This document shows, one piece after another, positions 1 through 6,651 of a DNA stretch of 12,362 nt; position 1 is the first letter of the stretch, and every line of letters begins with the position of its first letter. The notes below the pieces were generated by a model that saw only the letters and a program-made list of their open reading frames with translations, was not told the DNA's origin and searched no databases. Origin of the DNA: RGIG8748 sp045544515 (GTDB taxonomy: Bacteria; Bacillota; Clostridia; UMGS1810). The stretch covers positions 1 to 12,362 of the forward strand of contig JAZPZD010000017.1 in the NCBI GenBank assembly GCA_045544515.1, given 5' to 3'. The position numbers were made by a program, and so were the translations under genes.

Positions 1-38
1 TGCCCCAGCGACCAAGTACAGTTGACGGCGGGCGTCGC

Positions 39-327
39 AACACCAAAGGTTATATGCTTTGCCGCATGGCTTCGGTGCATTCGCACCTGCAGATTTGCTT
101 GCAAAGCACACAGCCTTTGCGTTTGCACATTGGCAGATAGATACCAAAGTCTATATGCTTTGCCGCATGGCTTCGGTGCGTTCGCACCTGCAGATTTGCT
201 TGCAAAGCACACAGCCTTTGGCGGTTGCGCGTTGGCAGATAGATACCAAAGTCTATCTGCTTTGCCGCATGGCTTCGGTGCGTTCGCACCTGCAGATTTG
301 CTTGCAAAGCACACAGCCTTTGGTGTT
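39..327. repeat. Three-unit tandem repeat inside an inverted repeat
   Basis: Three near-identical units of about 101-102 nt begin at 51, 152 and 254; the third is cut short. Each unit holds an 8-nt arm TGCTTTGC, a small hairpin GGTGCG-TT-CGCACC (in unit 1 the first G-C pair is altered), and the matching arm GCAAAGCA, so each unit can form a large stem with an inner hairpin. The linkers between units add another inverted pair, GCAGATAG with CTATCTGC, perfect before unit 3 and with one mismatch before unit 2. The whole array is bracketed by a perfect 11-nt inverted pair, AACACCAAAGG at 39-49 and CCTTTGGTGTT at 317-327. All frames here read repetitive, low-complexity peptides with no ribosome binding site, so I call no gene. 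It resembles a small non-autonomous or REP-like intergenic element; the family is not identified. Confidence 0.85.
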
Positions 328-374
328 TACGCACAGCTTAGACCTATGAAAACTTGTTTGAAAAGTGAGTTTGC

Positions 375-403
375 TTGACACCAAAAGTGGTATATGTTAG
401 AAT
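375..403 (+). promoter_or_regulatory. Promoter of the PHP/LarA operon
   Basis: TTGACA at 375-380 and TAGAAT at 398-403 are separated by 17 nt, a near-consensus housekeeping promoter. It lies 28 nt upstream of the GTG start of the PHP gene and directly after the repeat array. The stretch ACACCAAAAGTGGTATATG inside it resembles the left edge of the repeat array. Confidence 0.8.
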
Positions 404-430
404 TACAATAAAGAAAAACGAGGTGATTTT

Positions 431-1297
431 GTGTATACAGATACAAACGGAAATAACTGGTACAAGGTAGGTCTTCATATACATACAACTGTTTCCGACG
501 GAGTAAAGACACCCTCGGAGGCAGCAAAAATCTATAAAGAAGCAGGCTTTGACGCAATAGCACTTACAGACCACTGGCAGTATCACCAAGATGATACGAT
601 AGAGGGATTAAATATAATTTCGGGGTGCGAGTACAATCTCGGCGGGTCAGATTCCGCAGAGGGAGTAATGCACATAGTAGGCGTGGGTATGAGAGAAAAG
701 CCAAATCTCGCACGCGAAAACTCTCCCCAAGAGGTAGTAGACGAAATCAAGCGTGCAGGCGGACTTGCAATATTGGCTCACCCTGCATGGTCGCTCAATA
801 CTATAGACAGCGTAAAGGATATAAAAGGCTTTGACGCGGTGGAGATATACAATTCCGTATCCGATGTAAATCAGTCAAGCCGACCATATTCGGGTTACTT
901 TACCGATGTACTTGCAAATAGCGGCATCACATACCAGATAGTTGCCACAGACGATGTTCACTACTACGAGGATGACAAAGCAAAGTCATACATAATGGTA
1001 AAAGCAAAATCAAATTCTGCCGATGATATATTGGATTCTGTCAAAAAAGGTGACCACTTTTCTACGCAGGGACCAATGCTCTTTGTCGAAAGAAAAGGCG
1101 ACAAAATCATTGCAAAATGCTCGCCTTGCGTCAAGATAGATTTCCTTACCAATGCCGTATGGGCACCTGATAAAATCTATCGCGGCGAAAATCTTACAAC
1201 TGCAGAATATACAGTAAAGGATTTTGATAAATGGGTAAGGGTTGAGGCTTTGGATAGCGACGGAAACTACGCATGGAGTAATATTATTAATCTTTAA
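431..1297 (+). CDS. PHP-domain metal-dependent phosphoesterase
   Basis: A 288-residue cytoplasmic protein of the PHP (polymerase and histidinol phosphatase) superfamily, which hydrolyses phosphoesters at a cluster of two or three metal ions. Visible metal-ligand motifs are LHIHTTVSDG (H16, H18, D23), LTDH (D47, H48), E67, H81, AHP (H117), E138 and DDVH (D174/D175, H177). After about residue 185 the protein turns into a beta-rich tail outside the PHP core. The start is a GTG preceded by GAGGTG at 420-425, five bases away, and downstream of a strong promoter. The LarA-family gene starts 15 nt after the stop, so the two are probably co-transcribed. The substrate is unknown; the usual candidates are nucleotide or sugar phosphates. 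The superfamily call is firm, the exact activity is not. Confidence 0.88.
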   Translation: MYTDTNGNNWYKVGLHIHTTVSDGVKTPSEAAKIYKEAGFDAIALTDHWQYHQDDTIEGLNIISGCEYNLGGSDSAEGVMHIVGVGMREKPNLARENSPQEVVDEIKRAGGLAILAHPAWSLNTIDSVKDIKGFDAVEIYNSVSDVNQSSRPYSGYFTDVLANSGITYQIVATDDVHYYEDDKAKSYIMVKAKSNSADDILDSVKKGDHFSTQGPMLFVERKGDKIIAKCSPCVKIDFLTNAVWAPDKIYRGENLTTAEYTVKDFDKWVRVEALDSDGNYAWSNIINL

Positions 1298-1312
1298 AAC
1301 GGGGGAATATCA

Positions 1313-2590
1313 ATGAAAGAGGTACAATTTTCTTACGGAAAAGGTAAGTTGAGTCATACATTTGGTGATGAAGAATTATCTGCAGTTCTTACATCTTCTA
1401 TCGAAGAATACAAACCGCCTATGGGCGAAAATGAGCTTGTAAAAGAGGCACTAAATAACCCCACAGGGTCGCCAAAGCTTTCCGAACTTGCCAAAGGCAA
1501 AAAGAATATCGTAATAATTGCCAGTGACCACACCCGTCCTGTTCCCAGCAAGGTTATAATGCCATATATGCTCGAAGAAATAAGAAATGGCAGTCCCGAT
1601 GCGGACATAACTATTCTTATAGCAACGGGCTGTCACCGAGGAACTACCAAGGATGAGCTTGTAGATAAATTTGGTGAGGAAATCGTAAATAACGAAAAAA
1701 TATACATTCACGATTGCCTTGATAACGATATGCTTGTAAACATCGGCACACTTCCCTCGGGCGGCGTGTGCGAAATAAACAAAATCGCATATGATGCCGA
1801 CCTGCTTGTAGCAGAGGGATTTATAGAACCGCACTTTTTTGCAGGATTTTCCGGCGGAAGAAAGAGTGTTCTTCCCGGAGTTGCGGGCAGACAGACAGTT
1901 CTTGCCAACCATTGTTCAGAGTTTGTCGCATCGGAAAACGCCAGAACGGGCATTCTGGAAGGCAACCCCATTCACAAGGATATGCTCTGGGCGGCAAAGA
2001 GTGCAAAGCTTGCCTTTATAGTAAATGTTGTACTAAACGGCGAAAAAGAGGTCATCTATGCAGTGGCGGGCGATGTGCAGGAGGCACACAAGAAAGGTAC
2101 CGACTTTATCTCATCTCTTTGCGAAGTAAAGGCAGTTGCGTCCGATGTGGCAATATCCACAAACGGAGGCTATCCGCTTGACCAGAATGTTTATCAGGCG
2201 GTAAAGGGAATGACTGCGGCAGAGGCAACGGTTAAAAAAGGCGGAGTAATCATTATGCTTGCGTCGTCTGATGACGGCACAGGCGGCGACAGCTTTTATC
2301 ATCAGCTTGCAGACGAAAGAGATATTGCAAAGACTATGCAGCTGCTTTTGGCAAGAGACAGAAACGAAACCATCTCCGACCAGTGGGAAGCACAGGTTTT
2401 GATCCGTGTTCTTATGCATGCAACTGTGATATATGTATCAAATATGTCCGACAAAATTGTTGAGGATATGCACATGATACCTGCACATTCCATAGAAGAG
2501 GCTCTTAAAAAAGCCAAGGAAATATTAAATAAAGAAGATATAAAAATTACTGCAATCCCCGACGGTATAGCTGTGATTGTAAAAAAATAA
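1313..2590 (+). CDS. larA: LarA-family nickel-pincer racemase/epimerase-like protein
   Basis: A 425-residue protein of the lactate racemase LarA family (DUF2088 type). In LarA a pyridinium-thiocarboxylate mononucleotide holds nickel and performs hydride transfer at an alpha-hydroxy acid. The key residues fall at the same numbers as in the Lactobacillus plantarum enzyme: D72 and R75 in SDHTRP, H108 in GCHRG, H174 and K184 in EPHFFAGFSGGRK, and H200 in LANH, so the active site looks complete. Length matches the family (about 425). The ATG has a GGGGGA Shine-Dalgarno at 1301-1306. The cofactor-making genes larB, larC and larE are not in this window, so they must lie elsewhere or be absent. The LarA family contains enzymes for several 2-hydroxy acids, so true lactate racemase activity is only an inference. 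It shares an operon with the PHP gene upstream. Confidence 0.88.
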   Translation: MKEVQFSYGKGKLSHTFGDEELSAVLTSSIEEYKPPMGENELVKEALNNPTGSPKLSELAKGKKNIVIIASDHTRPVPSKVIMPYMLEEIRNGSPDADITILIATGCHRGTTKDELVDKFGEEIVNNEKIYIHDCLDNDMLVNIGTLPSGGVCEINKIAYDADLLVAEGFIEPHFFAGFSGGRKSVLPGVAGRQTVLANHCSEFVASENARTGILEGNPIHKDMLWAAKSAKLAFIVNVVLNGEKEVIYAVAGDVQEAHKKGTDFISSLCEVKAVASDVAISTNGGYPLDQNVYQAVKGMTAAEATVKKGGVIIMLASSDDGTGGDSFYHQLADERDIAKTMQLLLARDRNETISDQWEAQVLIRVLMHATVIYVSNMSDKIVEDMHMIPAHSIEEALKKAKEILNKEDIKITAIPDGIAVIVKK

Positions 2591-2605
2591 TATGTGCTAA
2601 ATTAA

Positions 2606-2805
2606 ACGGAATTTTGCATTATGCTTAAAGCACAGGGCTTTGACTGTGTGGATTTGGGCGTTTGCAATACTACAACCCGTTTTTTTGGTGATTTAAAGGA
2701 AGCAGAAGCACATTTTATTGATGAAAAAAGGCTTTCCGATGAGCTTTATGATGAGAGTTTCAGGCATTTGATAAATATTCCAGAGAGATAATTAAGGATT
2801 TATAA
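2606..2805 (+). pseudogene. Remnant of a sugar phosphate isomerase/epimerase (TIM barrel)
   Basis: The frame read from 2606 gives a peptide with QGFDCVDLGVCNT, which resembles the first beta-alpha units of xylose-isomerase-like TIM barrel proteins. It is followed by an acidic helix (KEAEAHFIDEKRL). About 55 residues in, this frame ends at a TAA (2789-2791) without a complete domain. The next frame over (2755-2805) reads a plausible family-like C-terminus, FQAFDKYSREIIKDL, ending at TAA 2803. So the N-terminal part and the last helix appear to survive while the middle, normally about 200 residues, is deleted with a frame change. There is no convincing ribosome binding site at ATG 2621. It follows the larA stop directly and was probably a former member of that operon. 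The family assignment is from memory of the motif and is moderate at best. Confidence 0.5.
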
Positions 2806-2812
2806 AACAAAC

Positions 2813-2840
2813 AAACCACCGTCAAAAAGGCGGTGGTTTT
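2813..2840 (+). terminator. Hairpin terminator after the larA operon
   Basis: AAACCACCG (2813-2821) pairs with CGGTGGTTT (2831-2839) around a 9-nt A-rich loop, followed by a short T-run. It lies between the isomerase remnant and the Shine-Dalgarno of the next gene, and could also act as an attenuator for the downstream operon. Confidence 0.7.
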
Positions 2841-2857
2841 ATGTGGAGATGATAATA

Positions 2858-3667
2858 ATGTTGCAGAATTTACATACACACACAAAGTACTTTGACGGTG
2901 CCGATACACCCGAAGAGATGATACTTGCCGCTATGGAAAAAGGGTTCCAGTCAATCGGATTTTCGGAACACACATTTATGACATATTCTTCGTTTTGTGA
3001 CAATATGACCGACAGGACTTTGGAATACAAAAAAGAGGTTTTTGAGCTAAAGGAAAAATACAAAGACCAAATCAAAGTCTACTGCGGACTTGAGGCAGAT
3101 TTGTATCACAATACCGATTTGTCGGGATATGACTATCTTATAGGGTCGGTTCATTATGTAAAAAACAGCGGCAGATATATCCACTATGACACCACGGGTG
3201 AGGCTCTTAAAAAAACTGTGCAGACCGTTTATGATAACGACGGATTAAAGCTTGCCGCAGACTATTATTCCACTATGGCAACTCTTTGGAAGTACGGCAA
3301 TTTTGACATAATAGGGCACTTTGATATAATAGCCAAGCAGTCAGAAAACGGAGAGATATTTGATCCGTCTTCGAAAGAGTATCTCAAGTTTGCGTTTGAG
3401 GCGATAGGTGCTCTCAAAGGTAAAATCCCGCTTTTTGAGGTAAATACAGGAGCTATTGCCAGAGGGTACAGAAAAAACCCATACCCCTCATCTGCTATCA
3501 TCAAAGAGTTCAAAAGGCAGGGCTTTGGGGTTGTTATAACATCAGACTGCCACAACAAAAACTTTTTGGATTGCTATTTCAAGGAAGCGGCAGAGCTTCT
3601 TAAGGAATGCGGTTACAAAGAAAAGTATGTTCTTACAGACAGCGGATTTGCTGCGGTTTCATTATAA
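2858..3667 (+). CDS. Histidinol-phosphatase-like PHP phosphatase
   Basis: A 269-residue PHP-family protein of the HisJ/HisK histidinol-phosphatase type, which removes phosphate from small phosphoesters using a trinuclear metal centre. Motifs are NLHTHT (H6, H8), FSEH (E37, H38), GLEAD (E79), GSVHY (H99), GHFD (H154) and TSDCH (D230, H232); length fits the family. The start was set at ATG 2858 because GGAG at 2845-2848 is nine bases upstream; an earlier in-frame GTG at 2843 and ATG at 2849 would overlap that site. No histidine biosynthesis gene is nearby. The next gene, an EutH-type transporter, starts 14 nt after the stop and overlaps a sugar kinase, so this phosphatase may instead act on a sugar or polyol phosphate of that pathway. 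Family call is strong; substrate is inference. Confidence 0.87.
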   Translation: MLQNLHTHTKYFDGADTPEEMILAAMEKGFQSIGFSEHTFMTYSSFCDNMTDRTLEYKKEVFELKEKYKDQIKVYCGLEADLYHNTDLSGYDYLIGSVHYVKNSGRYIHYDTTGEALKKTVQTVYDNDGLKLAADYYSTMATLWKYGNFDIIGHFDIIAKQSENGEIFDPSSKEYLKFAFEAIGALKGKIPLFEVNTGAIARGYRKNPYPSSAIIKEFKRQGFGVVITSDCHNKNFLDCYFKEAAELLKECGYKEKYVLTDSGFAAVSL

Positions 3668-3681
3668 ATACGGAGGATGAA

Positions 3682-4758
3682 ATGGATTACATAACTATAA
3701 TTGTGCTTGTTTTTTCTTTTTTGGCGGTATTGGACAGGATTTTTGGCAGCCGCTTTGGTCTTGCAAAAGAATTTGAAAAAGCCTTTATGCTTCTTGGCAA
3801 TATGTCGCTTTCTATGATTGGTATGATAGTTTTGGCACCTGCAATTGCCGAGGCGATAAAACCTGTATCCGAATTTGTTTCGGAGGTTCTCAAATTGGAT
3901 TCTTCCATAATCCCTGCATCCCTTTTTGCAAACGATATGGGCGGGGCACCCCTTGCGGTAGAAATGGCACAAAACGGCAAGGTGGGGCTTTATAATGCTC
4001 TGGTTGTTTCCTCCATGATGGGAGTTACGGTGTCGTTTACAATCCCCTTTGCCCTTGGCGTTGTAAATAAAAACTGTCACAACGAGCTTTTAATGGGACT
4101 TTTGTGCGGTATAGTTACAGTTCCTATAGGCTGCTTTGTGTCGGGACTTATGTGCTCTTTGCCTATGGGCGAGCTTATTAAAAACATAGTACCGCTTATC
4201 ATATTTTCTTCGGTTGTTGCGGTGTGTATGTTCTTGTTCCCCGAGGCAAGCGTAAGGGTGTTCAAGGTAATTGGTATTTTTATAACCATCCTTATAAGCA
4301 TTGGTTTATATGTGGGAATTTATGAGTTTTTAACAGGTAAAGCACTTATAAAAAACATAGCCCCTGTCCAGGACGGTGTTTCCATATGCTTTAATGCGGT
4401 AGTTGTACTATCGGGAGCATTTCCGTTCATATATGTAGTTTCAAAACTGCTCCAAAAGCCTCTTAAGGCTCTTGGTTCAAAGGTCGGTATAAACGCCGAA
4501 GCTGCCCTTGGTATTATCTCGACCTTGGTAACGAGTGCTACTGCATTTGGCAGAATGGACAAAATGGACAAAAAAGGTGCGGTTATGAATTCGGCATTTG
4601 CTGTGTCGGGTGCGTTTTCGCTGGGAAGCCATCTCGCATTTACTATGGCGTTTGACAAAAGCTATATCGTCCCTGTGGTTGTGGGTAAGATAATTGCAGG
4701 AATAACGGCGTTAATTCTGGCGGCTTTTATATACGAAAGGACACAGAAAAAAGTATGA
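3682..4758 (+). CDS. eutH: EutH-family membrane transporter
   Basis: A 358-residue polytopic inner-membrane protein, hydrophobic almost throughout, with roughly ten predicted membrane segments. It carries the EutH hallmarks: FANDMGGAPLAVEMA (EutH of enterobacteria has a similar CDMGGFFLAKELA segment) and SSMMGVTVSFTIPFALG, followed by GIVTVPIGCFVSG. EutH is described as an ethanolamine permease or facilitator. The protein is somewhat shorter than enterobacterial EutH (about 408 residues). The start at ATG 3682 is fixed by GGAGG at 3672-3676. It sits 14 nt after a PHP phosphatase and its TGA overlaps the start of a PfkB-family kinase by 4 nt, indicating translational coupling. No other eut gene (ammonia-lyase, microcompartment shell) is in the window. 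The cargo may therefore be a different small amine, alcohol or sugar that the kinase then phosphorylates. Confidence 0.85.
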   Translation: MDYITIIVLVFSFLAVLDRIFGSRFGLAKEFEKAFMLLGNMSLSMIGMIVLAPAIAEAIKPVSEFVSEVLKLDSSIIPASLFANDMGGAPLAVEMAQNGKVGLYNALVVSSMMGVTVSFTIPFALGVVNKNCHNELLMGLLCGIVTVPIGCFVSGLMCSLPMGELIKNIVPLIIFSSVVAVCMFLFPEASVRVFKVIGIFITILISIGLYVGIYEFLTGKALIKNIAPVQDGVSICFNAVVVLSGAFPFIYVVSKLLQKPLKALGSKVGINAEAALGIISTLVTSATAFGRMDKMDKKGAVMNSAFAVSGAFSLGSHLAFTMAFDKSYIVPVVVGKIIAGITALILAAFIYERTQKKV

Positions 4759-5684
4759 AGATAATCACAATTACACTAAATCCTGCTTTTGATTTGCATA
4801 TCTTTATGCCAAGCCTTGCACTTAATATAGAAAACTATGCAACAGATGCTCTAAAGCACGCAGGCGGCAAGGGGATTAACATTTCCAGAGCGCTAAATAA
4901 TTTTGGTGTGCAAAACACCGCATATATGGTCTTGGGCAGAGATAATGCCGATGAGTTTTTGTCGTATTTGGACAGGGACAATCTAAATTGCAAATATCTC
5001 CTTACAGATGGCAGAATAAGAGAAAACATAACCATACACGCAAACGAAAAAGAAACAAGGATAAGCTTTGAGGGGTTTGAACTAAAAAAAGACCTGCTCA
5101 ATGACTTATCTGACCTTGTTAAAAATGACGCAGATGCAGACTGCTTGGTGACCTTTACAGGCAGACTTCCAAGAGGTATAACAACAGAGGATGCCAAGAA
5201 GTTTTTAACGCAAGTCAAAAAAACAGGAGCAAAACTCATAGTAGATTGCAATTCGTTTTCAAAAGAGGACCTGTCCGAAATAAAACCATTTCTTATTAAA
5301 CCCAACCAAGAAGAAATAAATCAGCTTATAGGCAGAGAAATCGTCGGAAAAGAGGATGTTTTAAAGTCGGCAGCGTATCTTAAAAGTCTGGGAGTGCAAA
5401 ATGTGATGGTAACTCTCGGCAAAGACGGTTTGGTTTTTGTGGGCGAGGAGGGGAGCTTTGATGTCAAAGCACCGAGCATACGCCCTGTTTCCACAATCGG
5501 TGCGGGCGACAGCCTGATTGCCGGCTTTGTGTCGGCTTTGGTGTCAAAAAAGGATATAACAGATACACTAAAGCGGGCTGCGGCATCCGGCAGTGCGGCG
5601 TGTCTTTCGGAGGGGACCAATCCTCCAAAGGCAGAGGATATGGCTTTGCTTGAAAAAGAGGTTGTTTGCAAAAGGCTTGTTTGA
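4755..5684 (+). CDS. PfkB-family sugar kinase (1-phosphofructokinase type)
   Basis: A 309-residue cytoplasmic kinase of the ribokinase/PfkB superfamily, in the FruK/LacC branch that phosphorylates fructose-1-phosphate, tagatose-6-phosphate or related sugars with ATP. It starts with ITITLNPAFDLH (substrate Asp13), then signature 1 AGGKGINISRAL (residues 36-47), IKPNQEEI (181-188), and signature 2 VSTIGAGDS (245-253) with catalytic D252. The signature has STIGAGD where many relatives have DTTGAGD. Length is typical. The ATG overlaps the TGA of the EutH gene (ATGA, 4755-4758), so translation is probably coupled to the transporter. No PTS gene is visible, which makes fructose-1-phosphate from a PTS less certain as the substrate. 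The superfamily is certain; the exact sugar is not. Confidence 0.88.
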   Translation: MKIITITLNPAFDLHIFMPSLALNIENYATDALKHAGGKGINISRALNNFGVQNTAYMVLGRDNADEFLSYLDRDNLNCKYLLTDGRIRENITIHANEKETRISFEGFELKKDLLNDLSDLVKNDADADCLVTFTGRLPRGITTEDAKKFLTQVKKTGAKLIVDCNSFSKEDLSEIKPFLIKPNQEEINQLIGREIVGKEDVLKSAAYLKSLGVQNVMVTLGKDGLVFVGEEGSFDVKAPSIRPVSTIGAGDSLIAGFVSALVSKKDITDTLKRAAASGSAACLSEGTNPPKAEDMALLEKEVVCKRLV

Positions 5685-5699
5685 TGTAAAAGGAGGCAG

Positions 5700-5789
5700 A
5701 TGTTTCTTTGGTTTGCCAACAAAAACAAAAAATCAAACAAAAACACTCGGTTTTTGCTTTTGAATGTAGTATACTGTACCTATAATTGA
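5700..5789 (+). CDS. Possible 29-residue small ORF after the kinase
   Basis: AAAGGAGG (ending 5696) precedes ATG 5700 by only three bases, closer than usual. The frame encodes 29 residues, basic in the middle (NKNKKSNKN) and hydrophobic later, and stops at TGA 5787. The ORF runs through the promoter of the next unit, and its later codons coincide with the -35 and -10 boxes. It could be a real small peptide co-translated with the kinase, or the surviving ribosome binding site of a gene whose body has been deleted. I do not recognise it. Confidence 0.25.
   Translation: MFLWFANKNKKSNKNTRFLLLNVVYCTYN
5759..5786 (+). promoter_or_regulatory. Promoter of the decayed aldolase-kinase unit
   Basis: A perfect TATAAT at 5781-5786 with a TTTGAA at 5759-5764, 16 nt apart. 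It lies 32 nt upstream of the aldolase-remnant ATG, which retains a good Shine-Dalgarno (AGGAGGA, 5806-5812). A second -10-like TATACT occurs at 5770-5775. Confidence 0.6.
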
Positions 5790-5818
5790 AAAAAACTAAC
5801 TTTTCAGGAGGAATAGAT

Positions 5819-5956
5819 ATGCTTGTTAATATGAACGAAGTTTTGAGACAGGCAAAGAAAAACCACTATGCCGTAGGTCTTTTTAATGCAGTTAATCTGG
5901 AACTTGGCTTTAGCTCTGTAATGTACGACTGATCTACTGACACTTACGAGGATAAC
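5819..5956 (+). pseudogene. Class II fructose-bisphosphate-type aldolase remnant
   Basis: The ATG keeps a strong ribosome binding site, and the first 30 codons read as the start of a class II (metal-dependent) aldolase: MLVNMNEVLRQAKKNHYAVG then LFNAVNLELG. The sequence then jumps to FSSVMYD-stop-STDTYEDN, the internal motif that in intact enzymes reads like SVMIDASHLPFEEN and normally lies about 50 residues later. The codon where Gly is expected after MYD is TGA (5930-5932), one base from GGA. After EDN the similarity changes to a PfkB kinase. So there are two deletions and one nonsense change, and more than three quarters of the gene including the metal ligands is gone. Intact relatives cleave fructose-1,6-bisphosphate or tagatose/fuculose-type phosphates. 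The frame continues open through the following kinase remnant. Confidence 0.72.
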
Positions 5957-6560
5957 TGCATATATTTCCCTACGATTGACACATTCGGCGACAAGATAAC
6001 AAGCCTTGCCGGAAGAAGCGGAAATATCGAGCTCACAGCAGTAAGCACCGATTTTGGCGGATGCGGACCTCACTATGCAAACGGCCTTGCAAATATGGGT
6101 GTTAATTGCACCTGCGTGGGCGCTTTTGGCTATCCCGACAGGAACCCAGTGTTTGATTTAAACAAAAAGTGCAAGACGATAGCGGTAAGCGAGCCGGGTT
6201 ATTCCTATGTGTTTGAGTTTGAAGACGGCAAGGTAATAATGTGCGATATAGAAAAGATAAGCCGCCTAAGATGGAATGACTTAATCGACAGAGTAAGCAT
6301 AGATGAACTGGTGGAAATATTTGATGATGCAGATATAATAACTCTTGTCAACTGGAGTTATCTGGTGCACTTCCACGAAATATACGAAAAGTTTTTTGAA
6401 TTGGTAATGCCAAGCCTTAAGAAAAAGGGCAGAAAAATATTGACAGTGCTGCCGCAGTATATGACGGCGGAGAGGTTGAGGTAGAGATAGAGGGTATCCT
6501 TTGCGAAAATCCCAAAAAGACCACAGGCGGAGGAAACAACTTTAATTCGGGCTTTTTTGT
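5957..6560 (+). pseudogene. PfkB-family carbohydrate kinase remnant
   Basis: Reading on in the same frame from the aldolase piece gives about 175 residues of a second, different PfkB-superfamily kinase: FGDKITSLAGRSGN, then TDFGGCGPHYANGLANMG (the substrate/GG signature), VGAFGYPD, and a central domain ending at KKKGRK. Then the frame shifts: the original frame ends with a stop at 6482-6484, while the neighbouring frame (6442-6560) reads VYDGGEVEVEIEG and ENPKKTTGGGNNFNSGF. The latter is the C-terminal signature with the catalytic Asp replaced by Asn (GGGNN instead of GAGDN-like). So an internal deletion removed most of the segment between, the catalytic residue is changed, and the last helices are missing. 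ATG 6095 could in principle start a truncated product, but it has no clear ribosome binding site. Confidence 0.7.
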
Positions 6561-6582
6561 ATATGTAATAATCGGCAAAATC

Positions 6583-6611
6583 TTGAAAATGTATATTTTT
6601 TGTGATATACT
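6583..6611 (+). promoter_or_regulatory. Promoter of the short-chain dehydrogenase gene
   Basis: TTGAAA at 6583-6588, a 17-nt spacer, and TATACT at 6606-6611 with a TG one base upstream (extended -10). It lies 40 nt upstream of the gene start and is embedded just after the kinase remnant. Confidence 0.8.
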
Positions 6612-6651
6612 TTACTCATTGAGGAATAAAACAATTCAGGAGGTATATATT

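Noticed and set aside
39..327. CRISPR array
   Set aside because: Units are about 101 nt and nearly identical throughout, with no short repeat plus unique spacer pattern and no cas gene.
22..378. Overlapping open frames on both strands across the repeat array
   Set aside because: They are repetitive because the DNA is repeated, lack ribosome binding sites, and appear in several frames at once.
1451..1912. Long minus-strand frame opposite larA
   Set aside because: It is a shadow of the strongly conserved larA frame, with no ribosome binding site and unnatural composition.
3613..4080. 155-codon minus-strand frame opposite the EutH gene
   Set aside because: It lies antisense to a clear membrane protein gene; its residues reflect the complementary codons only.
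3682..4758. A partial ethanolamine-utilization operon
   Set aside because: Only the EutH homologue is present; no ammonia-lyase, shell protein or aldehyde dehydrogenase gene is in the window.
5930..5932. TGA as a recoded sense codon
   Set aside because: TGA ends the EutH, kinase and acyl-CoA synthetase genes, and the surrounding aldolase is deleted elsewhere, so a nonsense mutation is simpler.
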